From assembly GCF_002234675.1 (NCBI RefSeq), contig NC_019875.2, positions 30,386,397 to 30,450,396 on the forward strand: a stretch of DNA of 64,000 nt, in the 5' to 3' direction. This DNA comes from Oryzias latipes (lineage: Eukaryota; Chordata; Actinopteri; Beloniformes; Adrianichthyidae). How positions within the stretch are numbered: position 1 is the stretch's first letter; the number at the start of each line of letters is the position of its first letter. The notes under the pieces were generated by a model. That model was not told where the DNA came from and made no database searches. It saw only the letters and a list, made by a program, of their open reading frames with translations. Both the position numbers and the translations under genes were made by a program. Below are positions 36,201 through 47,539 of the stretch, piece by piece.

Positions 36201-39200
36201 GAAACATTTTCATTTTACTGTGAAATGTCGGGTTCTCTGTCTATTTTCCAAATACCAAGTGTATCTTAAAAAAAACTTTTCAGAAAATGTGCAAACAACA
36301 GAGATAAATGTAATGTTTTCAGATTAAAATGCAGCCTCCTGCCCTTGTGTACAGTTCCTAAAAGGGTTTTCAAAATACAAGACAGACAGAAATCATCCGC
36401 GGTTCTGATGTTATGTGAATATTTTCACAAACATAGAAGATAAAGAGAACTTTTAGAATGAAAATGCAGGAAAGTTTCAGTTTTAGTGGTTTTAGTGGTC
36501 TTAGCCGATCCAAGAAGCAGGTTCTGTCCAGCTGAGGAACATATTCTCATCCACAGCTGCAGCTGAGACCCATGGTGGGTCAGCTGAGACCCATGGTGGG
36601 TCAGCTGAGACCCATGGTGGGTCAGCTGAGCTACCGTCAGCTTTTCCAGCTGATTGGACATTTCTGTCAAGTTTTTCTACAATCAAACGTCCGTACAGAT
36701 GTCAAAGGTAAAGCACATGGCAGAGGAGGTCGTGTCGGCAGAGAGAAGGCTGGACTCCGTTGACCGGGCCTTGTTTGTCATCCAAACCCATTTTGGTTTG
36801 TTCGCTCCACCTTGTGGACGCTTTTAATCATTGCTTTTCCACAAAAGTGTTGATGGTTTTCTATGTTTTTGTCTTTGACCTTTGACCCACCCAGACCTGG
36901 AAATCCCGACTAGGACCCTGAAACGGAGAGTCTCCAACAGCAGAGCATGTAAATGGAGGAGCATAAACCCGATTCCCTCCTGTTTTTTCTTTCAGGGGAC
37001 TTGCCGACACAAAGCACACGGGGAAGCTGACCCGGGAGCAGTTCTGTTTGGCCATGCACCTGATCCATCAGAAGAGCACCAAAGGCATAGACCCCCCCTC
37101 CAGTCTGACTCCAGACATGATCCCCCCTTCAGAAAGAACCGAATCCTCCATGGACCTCGTGAGTCGTCCCGTATCTGTCAGCCAGCCGTATTCTGCCTCT
37201 CAGGGTTCCTGCTGCAGAACCTTCCTTCATGGTCACCTTTGCTAACGTCGGTTCCCGGGTTTAAGCTTTTGCTTTTTGAGCTTTCTCCTGTCCCGTCCAA
37301 CAGAACTTTTCGGGTTTTCTGTCTTCTGTGAGACCAGGATTTGGGTCAGCAGATGCAGATAGAGAGTAGTTCCACTCTTTGACTGAAGGTGGCAGCGTTG
37401 TTCCGTGTTATTCTGTGAAGCACAAAGTGAAAAAGAAAAACCTGCATTTCAGCGCCTGCTCAATTCCTGGTGTTATGTTACACTTTAACCACAATAAATA
37501 CTGTATTTAGCAGAAAAAACTTTAACATTTAACTGGATTACTTTACAACAGGAAAAATAAAATCTGTGAGTTTAGCATCCATTAAGGAAAGAATAATCTG
37601 TCATGAAACGTGTGCAGGCTACCAGAAGTTAAAAAAAATCCTTTGAGATCAAAGATGAACGGAGGATTGAGTCTTTCATGTCATCTGCTTTGTGGTGACA
37701 TGCTCTTATTCTGACAGAGACCTTCAGGAAGCATCCGTTTCAGACCGACTGCTGTCTGCGCAGACGTTAAACTCTGAGAAAAGTTTGTCTGAAAGTCACA
37801 GAATACAATGACCCCCCCCCCCCCCCAAAACACACACACACCAGTATAGATCCGGACAAAGGAGCGTCTCCCCCCCCCCCCCCCCCCCCCCCCTTTCTCA
37901 CACCGGAGAACAGGGACATTGAATGATGGGATGGCGTGATCCTGTCGCCGCACCGGCCTCACCTCTGCACTTTGGGTCCTGTTTTTTTCTCATGTCGGTT
38001 CTGTAGTCCTCCCTCTCTGGGGGGTTTCCACACCTGTTCTCTGGTTAGAAACCCCCCCCCGCGGTTCTCTCGTTCCAGTCTTTCAGCTTTGTCTCCGTGT
38101 TTCTGGCCTCAGGAAAGCTTAACGGGCTCGCTGGAACTGACGGGCGTCAAAGACCTGGACGACCTCAGCAAGGAGATCGCTCATCTGCAGAGGTGAGGCC
38201 CCGCCCCCAGGTCTCCTCTGAAGACTCGTGAACCTTGAATTTCGACTTGACTCGTCTGCTTGTCATCTTTGGTGCCTACTGACAACAGAAAAAAAGGAAC
38301 TCTGAACCCAGATCGATGTCCTTTCCTTGCTCTTCCTCACAGGGAGAAGTTCATCCTGGAGCACCAGATTCAGGAAAGCGAGGAAGCCCTCGTGCAGAAA
38401 AACGGGGATGTTCAGGTGGGGCTGGGGGGTCGGCGGGGAGCTGCTGCTGTGCTGATGAACAGCAGTGAAGCGTGTCTGTTGTCGTCTTCAGAGCATGCAG
38501 CACGACGTGGAGCAGGAGAGCAGCGGCCTGCAGGACCTGGAGTCCCAGCAGCGGGACGCTCGGGGTCGACTGCAGGAGATGGAGCAGCAGCGCTCCAAGC
38601 TGGACGGGATGCTCCATGACGTCAAACACAAGTGCCAGGAGGAGAGCCAGCTGGTAAGAGCGGCGCCCCCCTCCCATGACGTCAGGGTTCAGGTTCAGAC
38701 TCTGGTTAGGATCTGCTGAAGAACAGAGATGGATGGGCTTGTGTGGTTTCAGATCGCATCCATGCAGAGCCAGATCCGCTCCCAGGAGGCGGAGCTCCGC
38801 ACTCAGGAGGACGAGCTGAGCCGCACCAAGTCGGAGCTGAGCCGGCTGCAGGCGGAGGAGGCCCAGCTGGAGCAGAGGCTGCTCTCCACACGCATCCAGC
38901 TGGAAACCATCGTGAAGTCGCTCAAAGGCACGCAGGGGGAGATCAGCCAGGTCAGTGCAGACGTCAGGAGGAAGCGGCGTGGAGGCGGGGCTTGGTTCAC
39001 CTCCATGTCCGGCTGGTTTGTTAGAGGAAATCCTTCACAGCCCGTTCTCTGCTACAGGAGACAAACGGTCTGGATTTTTATCTTTACTGTCATGAAAAAG
39101 TCATTTCTGAGTTTCTATGTTCTGTGTAAGGCTCGCACTAAGCTGACCATGATCCAGGAGAACCAAAGAGAAATCACCAAAACCATCGAGGAGTACAACA

Positions 39201-42200
39201 GCGCTTTGAGCAGCATCAGCAGCGGGAACCTCGGCAACCTGCCGGACCTGAGCGACGGCTTCATGGAGAACGGGAGTCTCCGAGCTCCGGTCAGAGACGC
39301 CCTGATCCCAAACTCTTCATTCTGTACCTTAGATGTTTTTGTGAATACATTTGTCATGTCAAGATAAACTGTAGAACTTCCTGAAGCTCTTTGATGCTCC
39401 TCCAGAACATCATGAGTCTGTACTTATCGGCTGCGTCTCCTGGACAGGTTCTTCAGGACGACTCTTTCAAGGCGAGGATCGCCATGTTCAACAGCAGCGC
39501 CCCCAAAGAACCCGCAGCAGACCCCTTCCAGATAGAAGACCCCTTCAGATCAGACCTCCTCAAAGGTTTCTAGTCCTCCTGATGGTTTTGCTGTTATCTG
39601 CTGAGTCAGCGCTCCTTTGGATGATGGTCTTGTCCTTTTCCAGATCCGTTTGGAGACGATCCTTTCAAAGAAAGCGATCCCTTCAAAGGAGCATCAACCG
39701 AAGACTTTTTTAAGACGGACAGGTCGGACCTGTTTGGGTCTGCGGACCCGTTTGCTAAAAGACCCGTCCCGCCGCTCAAGGTAGGATGTCTCCGTATCCA
39801 GAGGGATGAACAGCGTTTTCCTGGACTCCAGTGACTTTTGGGTTCCTGATGTTGTCCTCTGTTTCAGCCGAGCGCCTTCAGCAGCAGTGAACCTTTCTCC
39901 TCCACCGGACCAAAGCCCAGAGACTCTGGTACGCCCTCATGTCCCCCTCATGTCTCCTCCATGTCTCCTCCATGTCTCCTCCATGTCCCCCTCATGTCTC
40001 CTCCCTGTCCCCCTCATGTCTGCTCCATGTCTCCTCCATGTCCCCCTCATGTCTCCTCCATGTCCCCCTCATGTCTCCTCCATGTCCCCCTCATGTCTCC
40101 TCCCTGTCCCCCTCATGTCTCCTCCAATTCTCCTCCATGTCCCCCTCATGTCTCCTCCATGTCCCCCTCATGTCTCCTCCATGTCCCCCTCATGTCTCCT
40201 CCATGTCCCCCTCATGTCTCCTCCATGTCCCCCTCATGTCTCCTCCAATTCTCCTCCATGTCCCCCTCATGTCTCCTCCATGTCTCCTCCATGTCCCCCT
40301 CATGTCTCCTCCATGTCCCCCTCATGTCTCCTCCAATTCTCCTCCATGTCCCCCTCATGTCTCCTCCATGTCTCCTCCGTGTCCCCCTCATGTCTCCTCC
40401 ATGTCCCCCTCATGTCTCCTCCATGTCCCCCTCATGTCTCCTCCATGTCTCCTCCGTGTCCCCCTCATGTCTCCTCCATGTCCCCCTCATGTCTCCTCCA
40501 TGTCCCCCTCATGTCTCCTCCATGTCTCCTCCGTGTCCCGTCCCTGTGTCCTCCATGTTTGATGTTTTCCCGTTCCATGACGGCGGTGGCGTGGCGAGCA
40601 CACTGCACCTCTTGTCTCCTCCTTTTCCGCTCCTCATGAGTCTGTTACTGGACTCAGAACTGGTCCTGGAATCCATCTCAAAGACCCGTTCTTTGCTGCC
40701 CCATGTGACGCAGTACTTAATACTTTGGGGGGTCAAACAGTTTTTACTCTCAGGTTTCAGGTTTTCCTGTGGTTTGTCCTATTTTTAGTTCCCTGCATTC
40801 ACATTTAACCACCGGCCTACTAAAAATACTCCCCTGCTCCTGGAAAAACAGGAGGCCTGGAGAAGCCAAACGGAAACTCTGTGACTGGTTCCTCACTGGA
40901 AGACACTGTTGCTCCTTCAACCACCCCCCCACATTTACCTGTGCTGAGGAGGCGCTGTGCCTCATTTGCTGCAGAAGTTGTTTTCAGTTTCTGCCGATGG
41001 ACGCTCCGTCACCGTCCTGACACAGAGGCGGGACTGTGAACCCGAGTGGAGACGGCGATGAATGAGGCCTTCTCATGGCGCCAAATACAGCGGCCCGCTG
41101 GCAATGTGCCGTCCTGCTGGCGATTGTCGTTTTTAGCTGTTGGTCTCCCCCCACGGCACTGTTCTGGGCCGAGTTGTCCGTTTTAAACCTGAACTGCAAA
41201 GGGTTCTGCTGACTGGAAGCAGGAGGTGTTTGCTGCTGCAGAACTGGGGGGTCACTGCCCACCCCCCAGCTCAGAGCCTGATGCATGTCCAAAGTCTAAA
41301 CTGTTTCCCACAGATGTGTTTGGGAAGGCGGATCCCTTCAGAGGAAAGTCTTTTTCTGGGAGCAGCGCTGGGTTTGCCGACTTCAGTCACATGTCAAAGG
41401 TAAAGCTCTGCAACCGTCAGACCGAAGAACAGCGGTACCGGTGTCGACCCGTTTTATTTGTAATTCTGAAGGATGGTCAAAAATCCATCCGCCACGTTCT
41501 TAAAGCGGATGCTCCGACTGCTGAACTGAAACCCACAAACTAGCAAAGCTAAGAAAAAACAAAAGTGTTTGGAAAGTTTCTTTTGGTAGAGAAGAAGATC
41601 CTTCCACTTCAGAATAAAAGCTGCTCTTACCAAACAAAAACCAGGAGTCTTTACTCCAGATATGGATTCATAGTGACGGTTGTTCCCACACCCCATAATA
41701 ATAATGCAGAGTATTCAGCCGTTGGCTGTCTGTCAGGATGCTGAATCTTCTTTATTATTATATCTTCAGAAAATACCAGTTACAGTGAATGTTTTTTTTT
41801 CTTTGTTCGTTGAACGAGGCTGAAGTTGGCGTCTGCTTTTTTTTTTTAGCTTCCACTTGGACAGTAATGGTTACGGGAAAATCTAGATCCCGTTTGAGTG
41901 GTTCCTACATGAAATCTAGTGAACAGAAGAAGTTTAAAGGAGCTGCAGAAATGTCAGAGGATGAAGATAAATTTACCATGAAAAGTGAAACTGGAAGAGA
42001 AAACAAATCAGACTCCGACTTTGGCCGAAAATAATGTCCGACATAAACCGATCTGTGGCCTGAAAAAGGTTGGAGACTCTGGTCTGGGGGAGAGCTCCAC
42101 AAACCAGGGTGATTGTGTCTTATCTGGTGGTTCTGATGGTTCTGGTCTCTCTTTCAGCAGAAGCCGGATGCTCCCGGCCTCACGCCAAAGAAGAGTTTGC

Positions 42201-43873
42201 CCAGCAGGCCTGCACCTCCTTACGGTAATTTCTGTGTGTGAAGCCGTTCCTCCAGCTGTTGAAGCGGCGCGTGACGCGTTCAGCCCTTTAAGGTCGCTGC
42301 TGTTGCGTAACGTGAGTGAGGGCTGCAGAAGCAGCAGCTTCCTCAGCGAGCTGTGAGATTGCAGAAATACTGCGCTCTACGTTGACGTTGGGAGCAGCAG
42401 AGAGGCTGAAGCTTCAGTGTGGAGGGTGTCACTCTGTGAACGGACAGCGTTTTCTTGATTTGCTCATCTCACTTCCGCCGTGTGTGAGAAGTGTCTCCAC
42501 ACCTTCAGCACATTCCCAGGCCCCGTCTTTCCGCTGTGACTTCGCACTTTTTCTGTAAGCAGAAGCAGCAGCCTGAGAAAAAACGAGTCTTCCTCGTTGC
42601 TCCGCCCCCACAGACCGTGGTCGAGCGTTTGCCATCCAGCTGATTCTGGAGCTGGGCCCCGACTGGAAACGAGAAGTGAGCAGCCGTGCTGCCTTCTCAG
42701 CGAGCTCTAAACTGTTGACCTACAACCTGCTCGCCTCTGTGGAGCTCTGACCAACCAGATCCAGAGCGTCCAAACTCTCCCCGATAGCCGCCGGCGAGCG
42801 AGCGCGCGCTTCAGGAAAACGCGTCTGATACGAGTTCATGAGCAGGCTACAGAGGGCAGGGCGGGTCCCGCTGTACCATCGTGTCAGAGAACAGCCGCGC
42901 TCTGCATGTTTGAGTTTCAATGCATCACTGAGCTTTACTCAGAGATGTGGTTAACACCTCCTTTGAAGCCTCGGTTCCCCGGCTTGACTGCTCCCCGTCC
43001 CCCCAGCTGTGGGCTTCCTGTGCACTGTTTTTCTCAGAGAACTCCTGAATGTTATCACCCAGAGCCACTCCTGACGTGTGTCTTCTGCAGTAGGACTGCT
43101 CGGTTCGATTCCCGCGGAGCCCGTACCGGCCGTTTGCTCCACAGCACTTGGGTGGAGCAGTCCGGCTGCGGCGTCCAGAGGCAGCCCCGTGGCCTCTGCA
43201 GGCTTGGGCTCCGTAAGTCCGTTTACCGCTGGTCTGCATGTGCTGCCCCCCTTCCCAGCACTCACTCCTCAGACGTCACAGAACCCGCCGGCCCCGCCCG
43301 CTTTATGCCCCCCCATCACTTTGTTGTCTGTCTGAATGGCAGCTGCAGTTGTAGGCAGGACGGACAGGGGTTCAAACCTCGGCCCGTTTAGCGGATCAGA
43401 GGCTATAATCTGATGCCGCGGGGCAGAGAGGACGCCCGGCCGTTGTCCTACGTTTGTGTTGCTCCGTCACGCCAGCATGCTGCTTCCAGCTGTGTGTGTG
43501 TTTCCCGCCAGGATGTGAAGGTGTGACGGTAGGCGGGGCACGCCGCCTCTGAGAGAGAATCTGTGAGGAGAGTGATTGTTCATGTCATGTCCGTTTGTGA
43601 GGCTGTTTCTGAAACTCGTCTGCTTTGCATGTCTCTGATTTGAAATCTGCTCTGTGGATATGTGACGGCGCTCACCCGGCGCTCACCCGGCCCTGACCCG
43701 GCCCTCACCTGTTCTCCGGTCCTCTGCTGCAGTTTGGAAGTGAGAGGCAGCAGCTGGAGTGGGCCAAGCGGGACGGCGAGCGCGAGGAGCGGCTGCGGCG
43801 GCTGCGGCTGCAGGAGCAGCAGGAGCTGGAGCTGGCCATCGCCCTCAGCAAGGCCGACACGCTCAACGCCTGA
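30248..43873 (+). CDS. eps15l1: EPS15-like 1 endocytic adaptor (23 exons, 841 aa)
   Basis: Exons: 30248-30274, 31026-31067, 31151-31240, 31324-31371, 31515-31610, 31683-31748, 31824-31949, 32023-32082, 32165-32419, 35399-35556, 36996-37158, 38113-38192, 38343-38415, 38492-38653, 38753-38950, 39131-39289, 39457-39565, 39644-39780, 39868-39928, 41314-41399, 42158-42224, 43091-43212, 43733-43873. They sum to 842 in-phase codons. Three EH domains (about residues 15-105, 126-215 and 275-365) show IWDLAD/IWDLSD-type cores and DxDxDG calcium loops. A coiled coil spans about 390-585. A DPF-rich segment (about 602-732) fits AP-2 appendage binding. A proline/KK segment follows, then a C-terminal UIM ([11 protein letters not shown]). 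The family binds NPF proteins, AP-2 and ubiquitinated receptors at clathrin-coated pits. The motif order and synteny favour eps15l1 over eps15. The alternative acceptor at 39406 is described separately. Confidence 0.95.
31378..31477. repeat. 20-bp minisatellite, about 5 copies, in eps15l1 intron 4
   Basis: Unit GACCCGGCGGTAGACGTGCC, four near-identical copies and a fifth diverged, filling most of the 143-bp intron. Confidence 0.9.
33160..35310 (+). mobile_element. Tc1/mariner element, decayed and interrupted, in eps15l1 intron 9
   Basis: The left part begins at the ATG at 33168: [17 protein letters not shown], the start of a Tc1 transposase. After the inserted element (33243-34652) the frame resumes at about 34656 with [12 protein letters not shown] and continues to [11 protein letters not shown] (34838), a decayed FQHHNDPK (near 35010, where the family has FQQDNDPKH) and [11 protein letters not shown] (35090), the block holding the last catalytic acidic residue. 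Frameshifts are numerous and the second catalytic aspartate region is altered, so it is dead. Exact termini were not located. Confidence 0.8.
33243..34652. mobile_element. 1.41-kb Harbinger-like non-autonomous transposon nested in Tc1
   Basis: The ends are a perfect 16-bp inverted repeat, GGGGGGTATTCCAGAA, flanked on both sides by CTG (33240-33242 and 34653-34655). Removing it restores continuity of the Tc1 gene, which proves insertion. The interior is AT-rich and lacks a transposase. One short open frame (33458-33619, 53 codons, [15 protein letters not shown]) resembles the start of the Myb/SANT-like accessory protein of PIF/Harbinger elements. A 3-bp CTG duplication differs from the usual TWA of that superfamily, so the class is tentative. 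Confidence 0.7.
35808..36074 (-). repeat. SINE-like repeat in eps15l1 intron 10
   Basis: On the minus strand the head reads 'ggcggccgtggtgcagcggt' with an A-box-like TGGTGCAGCGG and a B-box-like GGTTCGATTGC. The body includes (CA)-rich 'acacacattcacacac' and the tail 'gcgctttacggtcac'. From memory it resembles a widespread fish repeat. Confidence 0.55.
36560..36630. repeat. 21-bp tandem repeat, three copies, in eps15l1 intron 10
   Basis: Unit beginning AGCTGAGACCCATGGTGGGT repeated three times without change. Confidence 0.9.
37806..37893. repeat. Two long poly-C runs in eps15l1 intron 11
   Basis: About 18 and 23 consecutive C, separated by a short (CA)n. On the other strand these are G runs able to form quadruplex structures. 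Confidence 0.9.
39934..40548. repeat. 11-bp pyrimidine-rich minisatellite in eps15l1 intron 19
   Basis: About 55 units of ATGTCTCCTCC and ATGTCCCCCTC, often alternating, with a few ATTCTCCTCC variants. It starts about five bases after the exon 19 donor. All three forward frames stay open through it, giving spurious [15 protein letters not shown] translations. Confidence 0.95.
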
Positions 43874-45897
43874 CCCCGCCCCCACCGCCTCTGATGTCAG
43901 CACCACTGACGAGAGTTTCCTGCCTGGACCCAACTTTGCTCTGCTTCACCCATCAGTTCATGTTCCAAACGGCTGAGGGGGGGGGGGGGGGGTCATCTCT
44001 GTACCTCCCCCCATTCTCTAAATCCGGTTTGTGTGTAGAATCGATGAATCTGTTGTGTGACGTCAAATGCACTTTAACTAGTTAAAGCTTTGGACACTCG
44101 GAGCGCCTGAAGCCGAATGAAGTGTAAATATTTTAGTGAAGGTTTTATGTTTGAGCTGAACAGACAGAAGGGAGTTCTGCTTCAGATGTTACAGGTTTGA
44201 TCGACGTTTTGCATATTTATCGTTACTGAAGGACTGTGTGGAGGTCACGGGGGGGCCGCCGACCTTCGTTCTTCTGCTGAGATGTTTCCTTCTTTTGGTT
44301 GTCGTGACGTCTGGGAATCTTTCAGCGCTAAACGACAGAGAGCCTCTGAACAGCGATCGTGTTCGTGAAATGCTGCCTCGCACACGCAGACAGGCGTGTT
44401 GGGTTTTTGCACAGCATCGTTTCTGGGGAGTTGATCAGTTTTTGTGAAACATTCAGACACTAATGGGGTTTATTTATAACCATATCTGCGCTCTTTTCTT
44501 CAGAGTTACAGCATAAACGTGAACTTTTGCACTTCATGGATGCATTTACCGTAATGAAAATGTGGTGGAACATGATTCTGGTGTTTTACAGGGGAAGGAC
44601 GGGGCTGAAGGTGTTATGTTTGGGTCACAAATAAAGTCTTCAACTGCACTGATGTGTTGTTTTTTCACTCTGTGCACGTGTGTGCCCGTGTTCTGCACCG
44701 ATATTGGAACAAAAAAGTGAAATGAGAATGAGGCATTTGCATCTTCCAGGGCAGATATTTCAGTCCTGGTATGCGCTTCCTCTTTTTTTTCCCCAAATAT
44801 GATTTTCATTTTTAGCGTGTCGACGGAGACATTTCTGTACCGTTTCCACGGCGGCTGGATGGGAATGGTGTCTCATGTTCTGAAGGAAACGGCTGGAGGA
44901 GCCGGGAACGCTCCCTGGCAGCATGGAGATGTCAGACGTGGACGGTCTGAAACTCCGGTGCACGCTGGCTGTATGTAATTGTAGCATTAAGGCTCTTTGA
45001 TGTGCAGCTATAATTTCTACCCATCAGAAAGAGAGTCTCTGGGCTGCTGATGAGGGTTTGCTGTGCCCCTCTGTCCAGACGGTCTGGGCTCACTCTGTAA
45101 TTATGGAGTTGGAGTGTTTGTATTTATAGGCTGAGCCCGTAACCGACTGGCCTACTGACTTGCAGCTGCAAAGCATCACTGGAAATGGAGTGGCCGGGTT
45201 TCAAACGTTTGCCTCAGCAGGATGTGTTTTTACAGGCTGGTGTTCTGCAGGGTTGTGAAACGGAGGGAGGTGGGTCCATCCACGTGTGTGAAAGAGGCGT
45301 GTTTGTCATGACAAAGCCCACAGACAGAAGGTTCAGATCCATCTTTTTAATATTTACAATAAATACACATTTTACAGTATAAAACTCATTATCTTAGTTG
45401 TATAAATTTAGGTAAAAAAGAATGCACAGGACGTCGAGCCCTGCTCGTGGACAGGAAGGCTGGATCCAAAGGCTCTCACACCACATCAGTTCCATGTGGA
45501 AGGCGGTTCCGCCACTGAGGCAGTTTAAAGAAACGTTGTCTCTGCGCGCGAGAAGCCTCCTGGGGGGCTTCTCCGCCTGTCGAGGGGGCCTTCTGAGGCC
45601 ACGTCACTCCGTCTCAAAGACTTTTACAGTAGCACAGCCATAGAAAGGCACGTTTGTGTCAAACACAGCATTCCAGTTGTGTCAGAGAGGATACACAGGG
45701 CCAGCCCCTTCACGGTCCGCCTGCTCTTAAGCAAACCAAACTTCTAAAGCTTTTTATACAACCAAAGTAGTACCAGCTACGTTATTACAAAATAACACTA
45801 AAACTTCTTCAATAATATATAAAAATGGCCAAGTGGAGAGCATTTAAATAAAAATACAGTTGAGACGCAGTTAAAAAAAGGAATCCAAAGTCCTCCT
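43874..45897. other. Convergent 3' region of eps15l1 and klf2
   Basis: The eps15l1 3'UTR runs to an AATAAA near 44629 and starts with a poly-G run at about 43977-43992. From about 44.65 to 45.34 kb I see no feature. The klf2 3'UTR on the minus strand fills about 45346-45897, with an ATTAAA signal at 45351-45346. Confidence 0.6.
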
Positions 45898-47297
45898 TCA
45901 CATGTGCCTCTTCATGTGAAGCGCCAAATGGTCAGACCTGGAGAAGGCGCGCTCACACAGGTGGCACTGGAACGGCCGGTGTCCGGTGTGTTTCCGGAAA
46001 TGACGGGTCAGCTCGTCGGAGCGGGCGAATTTCCAACCACAGCCCTCCCAGCTGCAGTGGTATGGCTTCTCACCTGCGTGGAGAGAAACGGGAATGCGTT
46101 AGCTCAGAGGGAAGGGGGGTTTGGAAGACTGTGCGTCATTACGCGCAGATGCGCCTCTCTGTCTGTTCAGAACTCACCGGTGTGGGTTCGCAGGTGTGCC
46201 TTCAGGTGTGAACTCTTGGTGTAGGTTTTCCCGCAGCCGGCGAAGGTGCAGGTGTGCGTCGCCGTGCGCTTCCGCGGCCACGTGCGGCGGCCCCGTTTGG
46301 GTTTGGACTCCAGCAGCTCGAGCGGGGAGGAGGGAGGCGTGAGCATCACCCGCTGCGCGCCCGGCTGCAGGCTGAGCCCCTCGTCATACATGACAAAGCC
46401 GGAGTGCGGAGCGTGGAAGGACATCTGCATCTGCGGAGCCTGGCCGTGGTGCTGGAAAGCCGCGGGCGCGTGGTACTTCTGCTGGAAGTTCATGGGCGGG
46501 CACAGCTGCGCCTGGCAGTCCGTGCCCCCCTGGTCATCGGGGCTCAGAGGGGGCGTCATGCTGCTGGCTGCCCGCGGAGAGATGGCCACTCTGGGCTGCT
46601 CGAAGGACATCATGCAGGAAACGTTTCCCTCCTGCTTGATCTTGCTGCAGCTCTGAGGCACCATGCCCATGACGGGCCCGTAGCTGTCCATGGGGGGCTC
46701 GACCTTGATGTTTTCAGGGCGGGGGAAGTGGAAGAATCTCCCCTGCGCGCCGGGGTTGCGCGTAATGCCAAAGCCGTTGGCTCCTTCGGAACGGAGGAGC
46801 TCCGTCATGAGGCTGGCGCCGTACGGGGGTGGCGGGGAGCGGTGCTCCTCCGCGGGGAACGCTGGCGCGGCGCCTCCAGCTGTGTACATGCTGGGGTCAG
46901 AGGCGCCGAAATATTCTCCTGCGCCGTCGGAGCCCGTCGTGTTGGAGAGAATAAAATCCAGATCGAGGTAATTACTCAGATCCTCGTCGTCCTTTTTGCT
47001 GATATTGTCCAGACTTTGTACCATTTCAAGCATGGAGCAGTTTGTTGGGACTAATTTGTCCATGTCCCCCTTCCACCTCTGCGGAGAGACGAGCAGCGTG
47101 AATAAACTCACATTAACAGAACAAATGAAGCTTTCAGATCAACATTTCTTCAACTAAACAAAGCTTTGTCACAGGCGCAAAAATCGAGTTTTTTCAAACT
47201 GAAACAAATCAAATGTGAAACTTACGTTTTCCCAGTTTTTTTCTCTCTGGTTTGAGAAAGTGGAGAAGGAGGGCAGCATCACTCCGGATAGGGCCAT
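45898..47297 (-). CDS. klf2: Krueppel-like factor 2 (3 exons, 382 aa)
   Basis: On the minus strand: exon 1 47297-47226, exon 2 47078-46178, exon 3 46073-45898; the phases join cleanly. The product begins [17 protein letters not shown], the KLF2/KLF4 start. An acidic activation segment ([17 protein letters not shown]) follows, then a PPPPY motif, a TPPLSP stretch and [14 protein letters not shown] basic nuclear localisation region ([13 protein letters not shown]) leads into three C2H2 zinc fingers ([12 protein letters not shown]..., [12 protein letters not shown]..., [11 protein letters not shown]...) and ends HMKRHM. KLF2 binds CACCC/GC boxes and controls endothelial, blood and valve programmes in response to flow. 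KLF4 is less likely given eps15l1 next door, as in human. Whether it is klf2a or klf2b is unresolved. Length is close to zebrafish paralogues as I recall them. Confidence 0.94.
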
Positions 47298-47450
47298 CGT
47301 TTGGAAGCTGAAGTCTGAAATCTTCTTAAAATTCTGTTGAGTGGAGCTGCAGCAGCGCCAGAATCTGCGCTATTTGTTTTCCCAACACTCTCCACAGCTG
47401 CGCTCCAAGATCATGAACAAGTTTGAAAAGTGGAAGGAGGTCCTCCAGAC

Positions 47451-47532
47451 CTTATAGTCACTAAGCTCCGCACGGGCGACCAATTGTGAGAGCTCAGGAA
47501 ACAACGTAGTCTGGTAAATTTAGCCCTTTATA
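47451..47532 (-). promoter_or_regulatory. klf2 proximal promoter: TATA-like, CCAAT and MEF2-like sites
   Basis: Reading toward the gene on the minus strand: TATAAA at 47532-47527, CTAAATTTAC at 47523-47514 (one base off the MEF2 consensus CTAWWWWTAG), an ATTGG (inverted CCAAT) near 47495-47491, and TATAAG at 47456-47451. The last would place the transcription start near 47425, about 130 nt before the ATG. Mammalian KLF2 is induced by flow through a MEF2 site in its proximal promoter; equivalence here is inference. Confidence 0.45.
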
Positions 47533-47539
47533 AAGCGAA

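Noticed and set aside
39806-40788. Three long overlapping frames rich in [11 protein letters not shown]
   Set aside because: All forward frames are open only because the 11-bp minisatellite lacks stop codons. The eps15l1 splice sites place it in an intron.
46167-47111. klf2 starting at the in-frame ATG at 47111
   Set aside because: The codons before 47078 are intron. The conserved [14 protein letters not shown] start lies in exon 1 at 47297-47226 and splices in phase.
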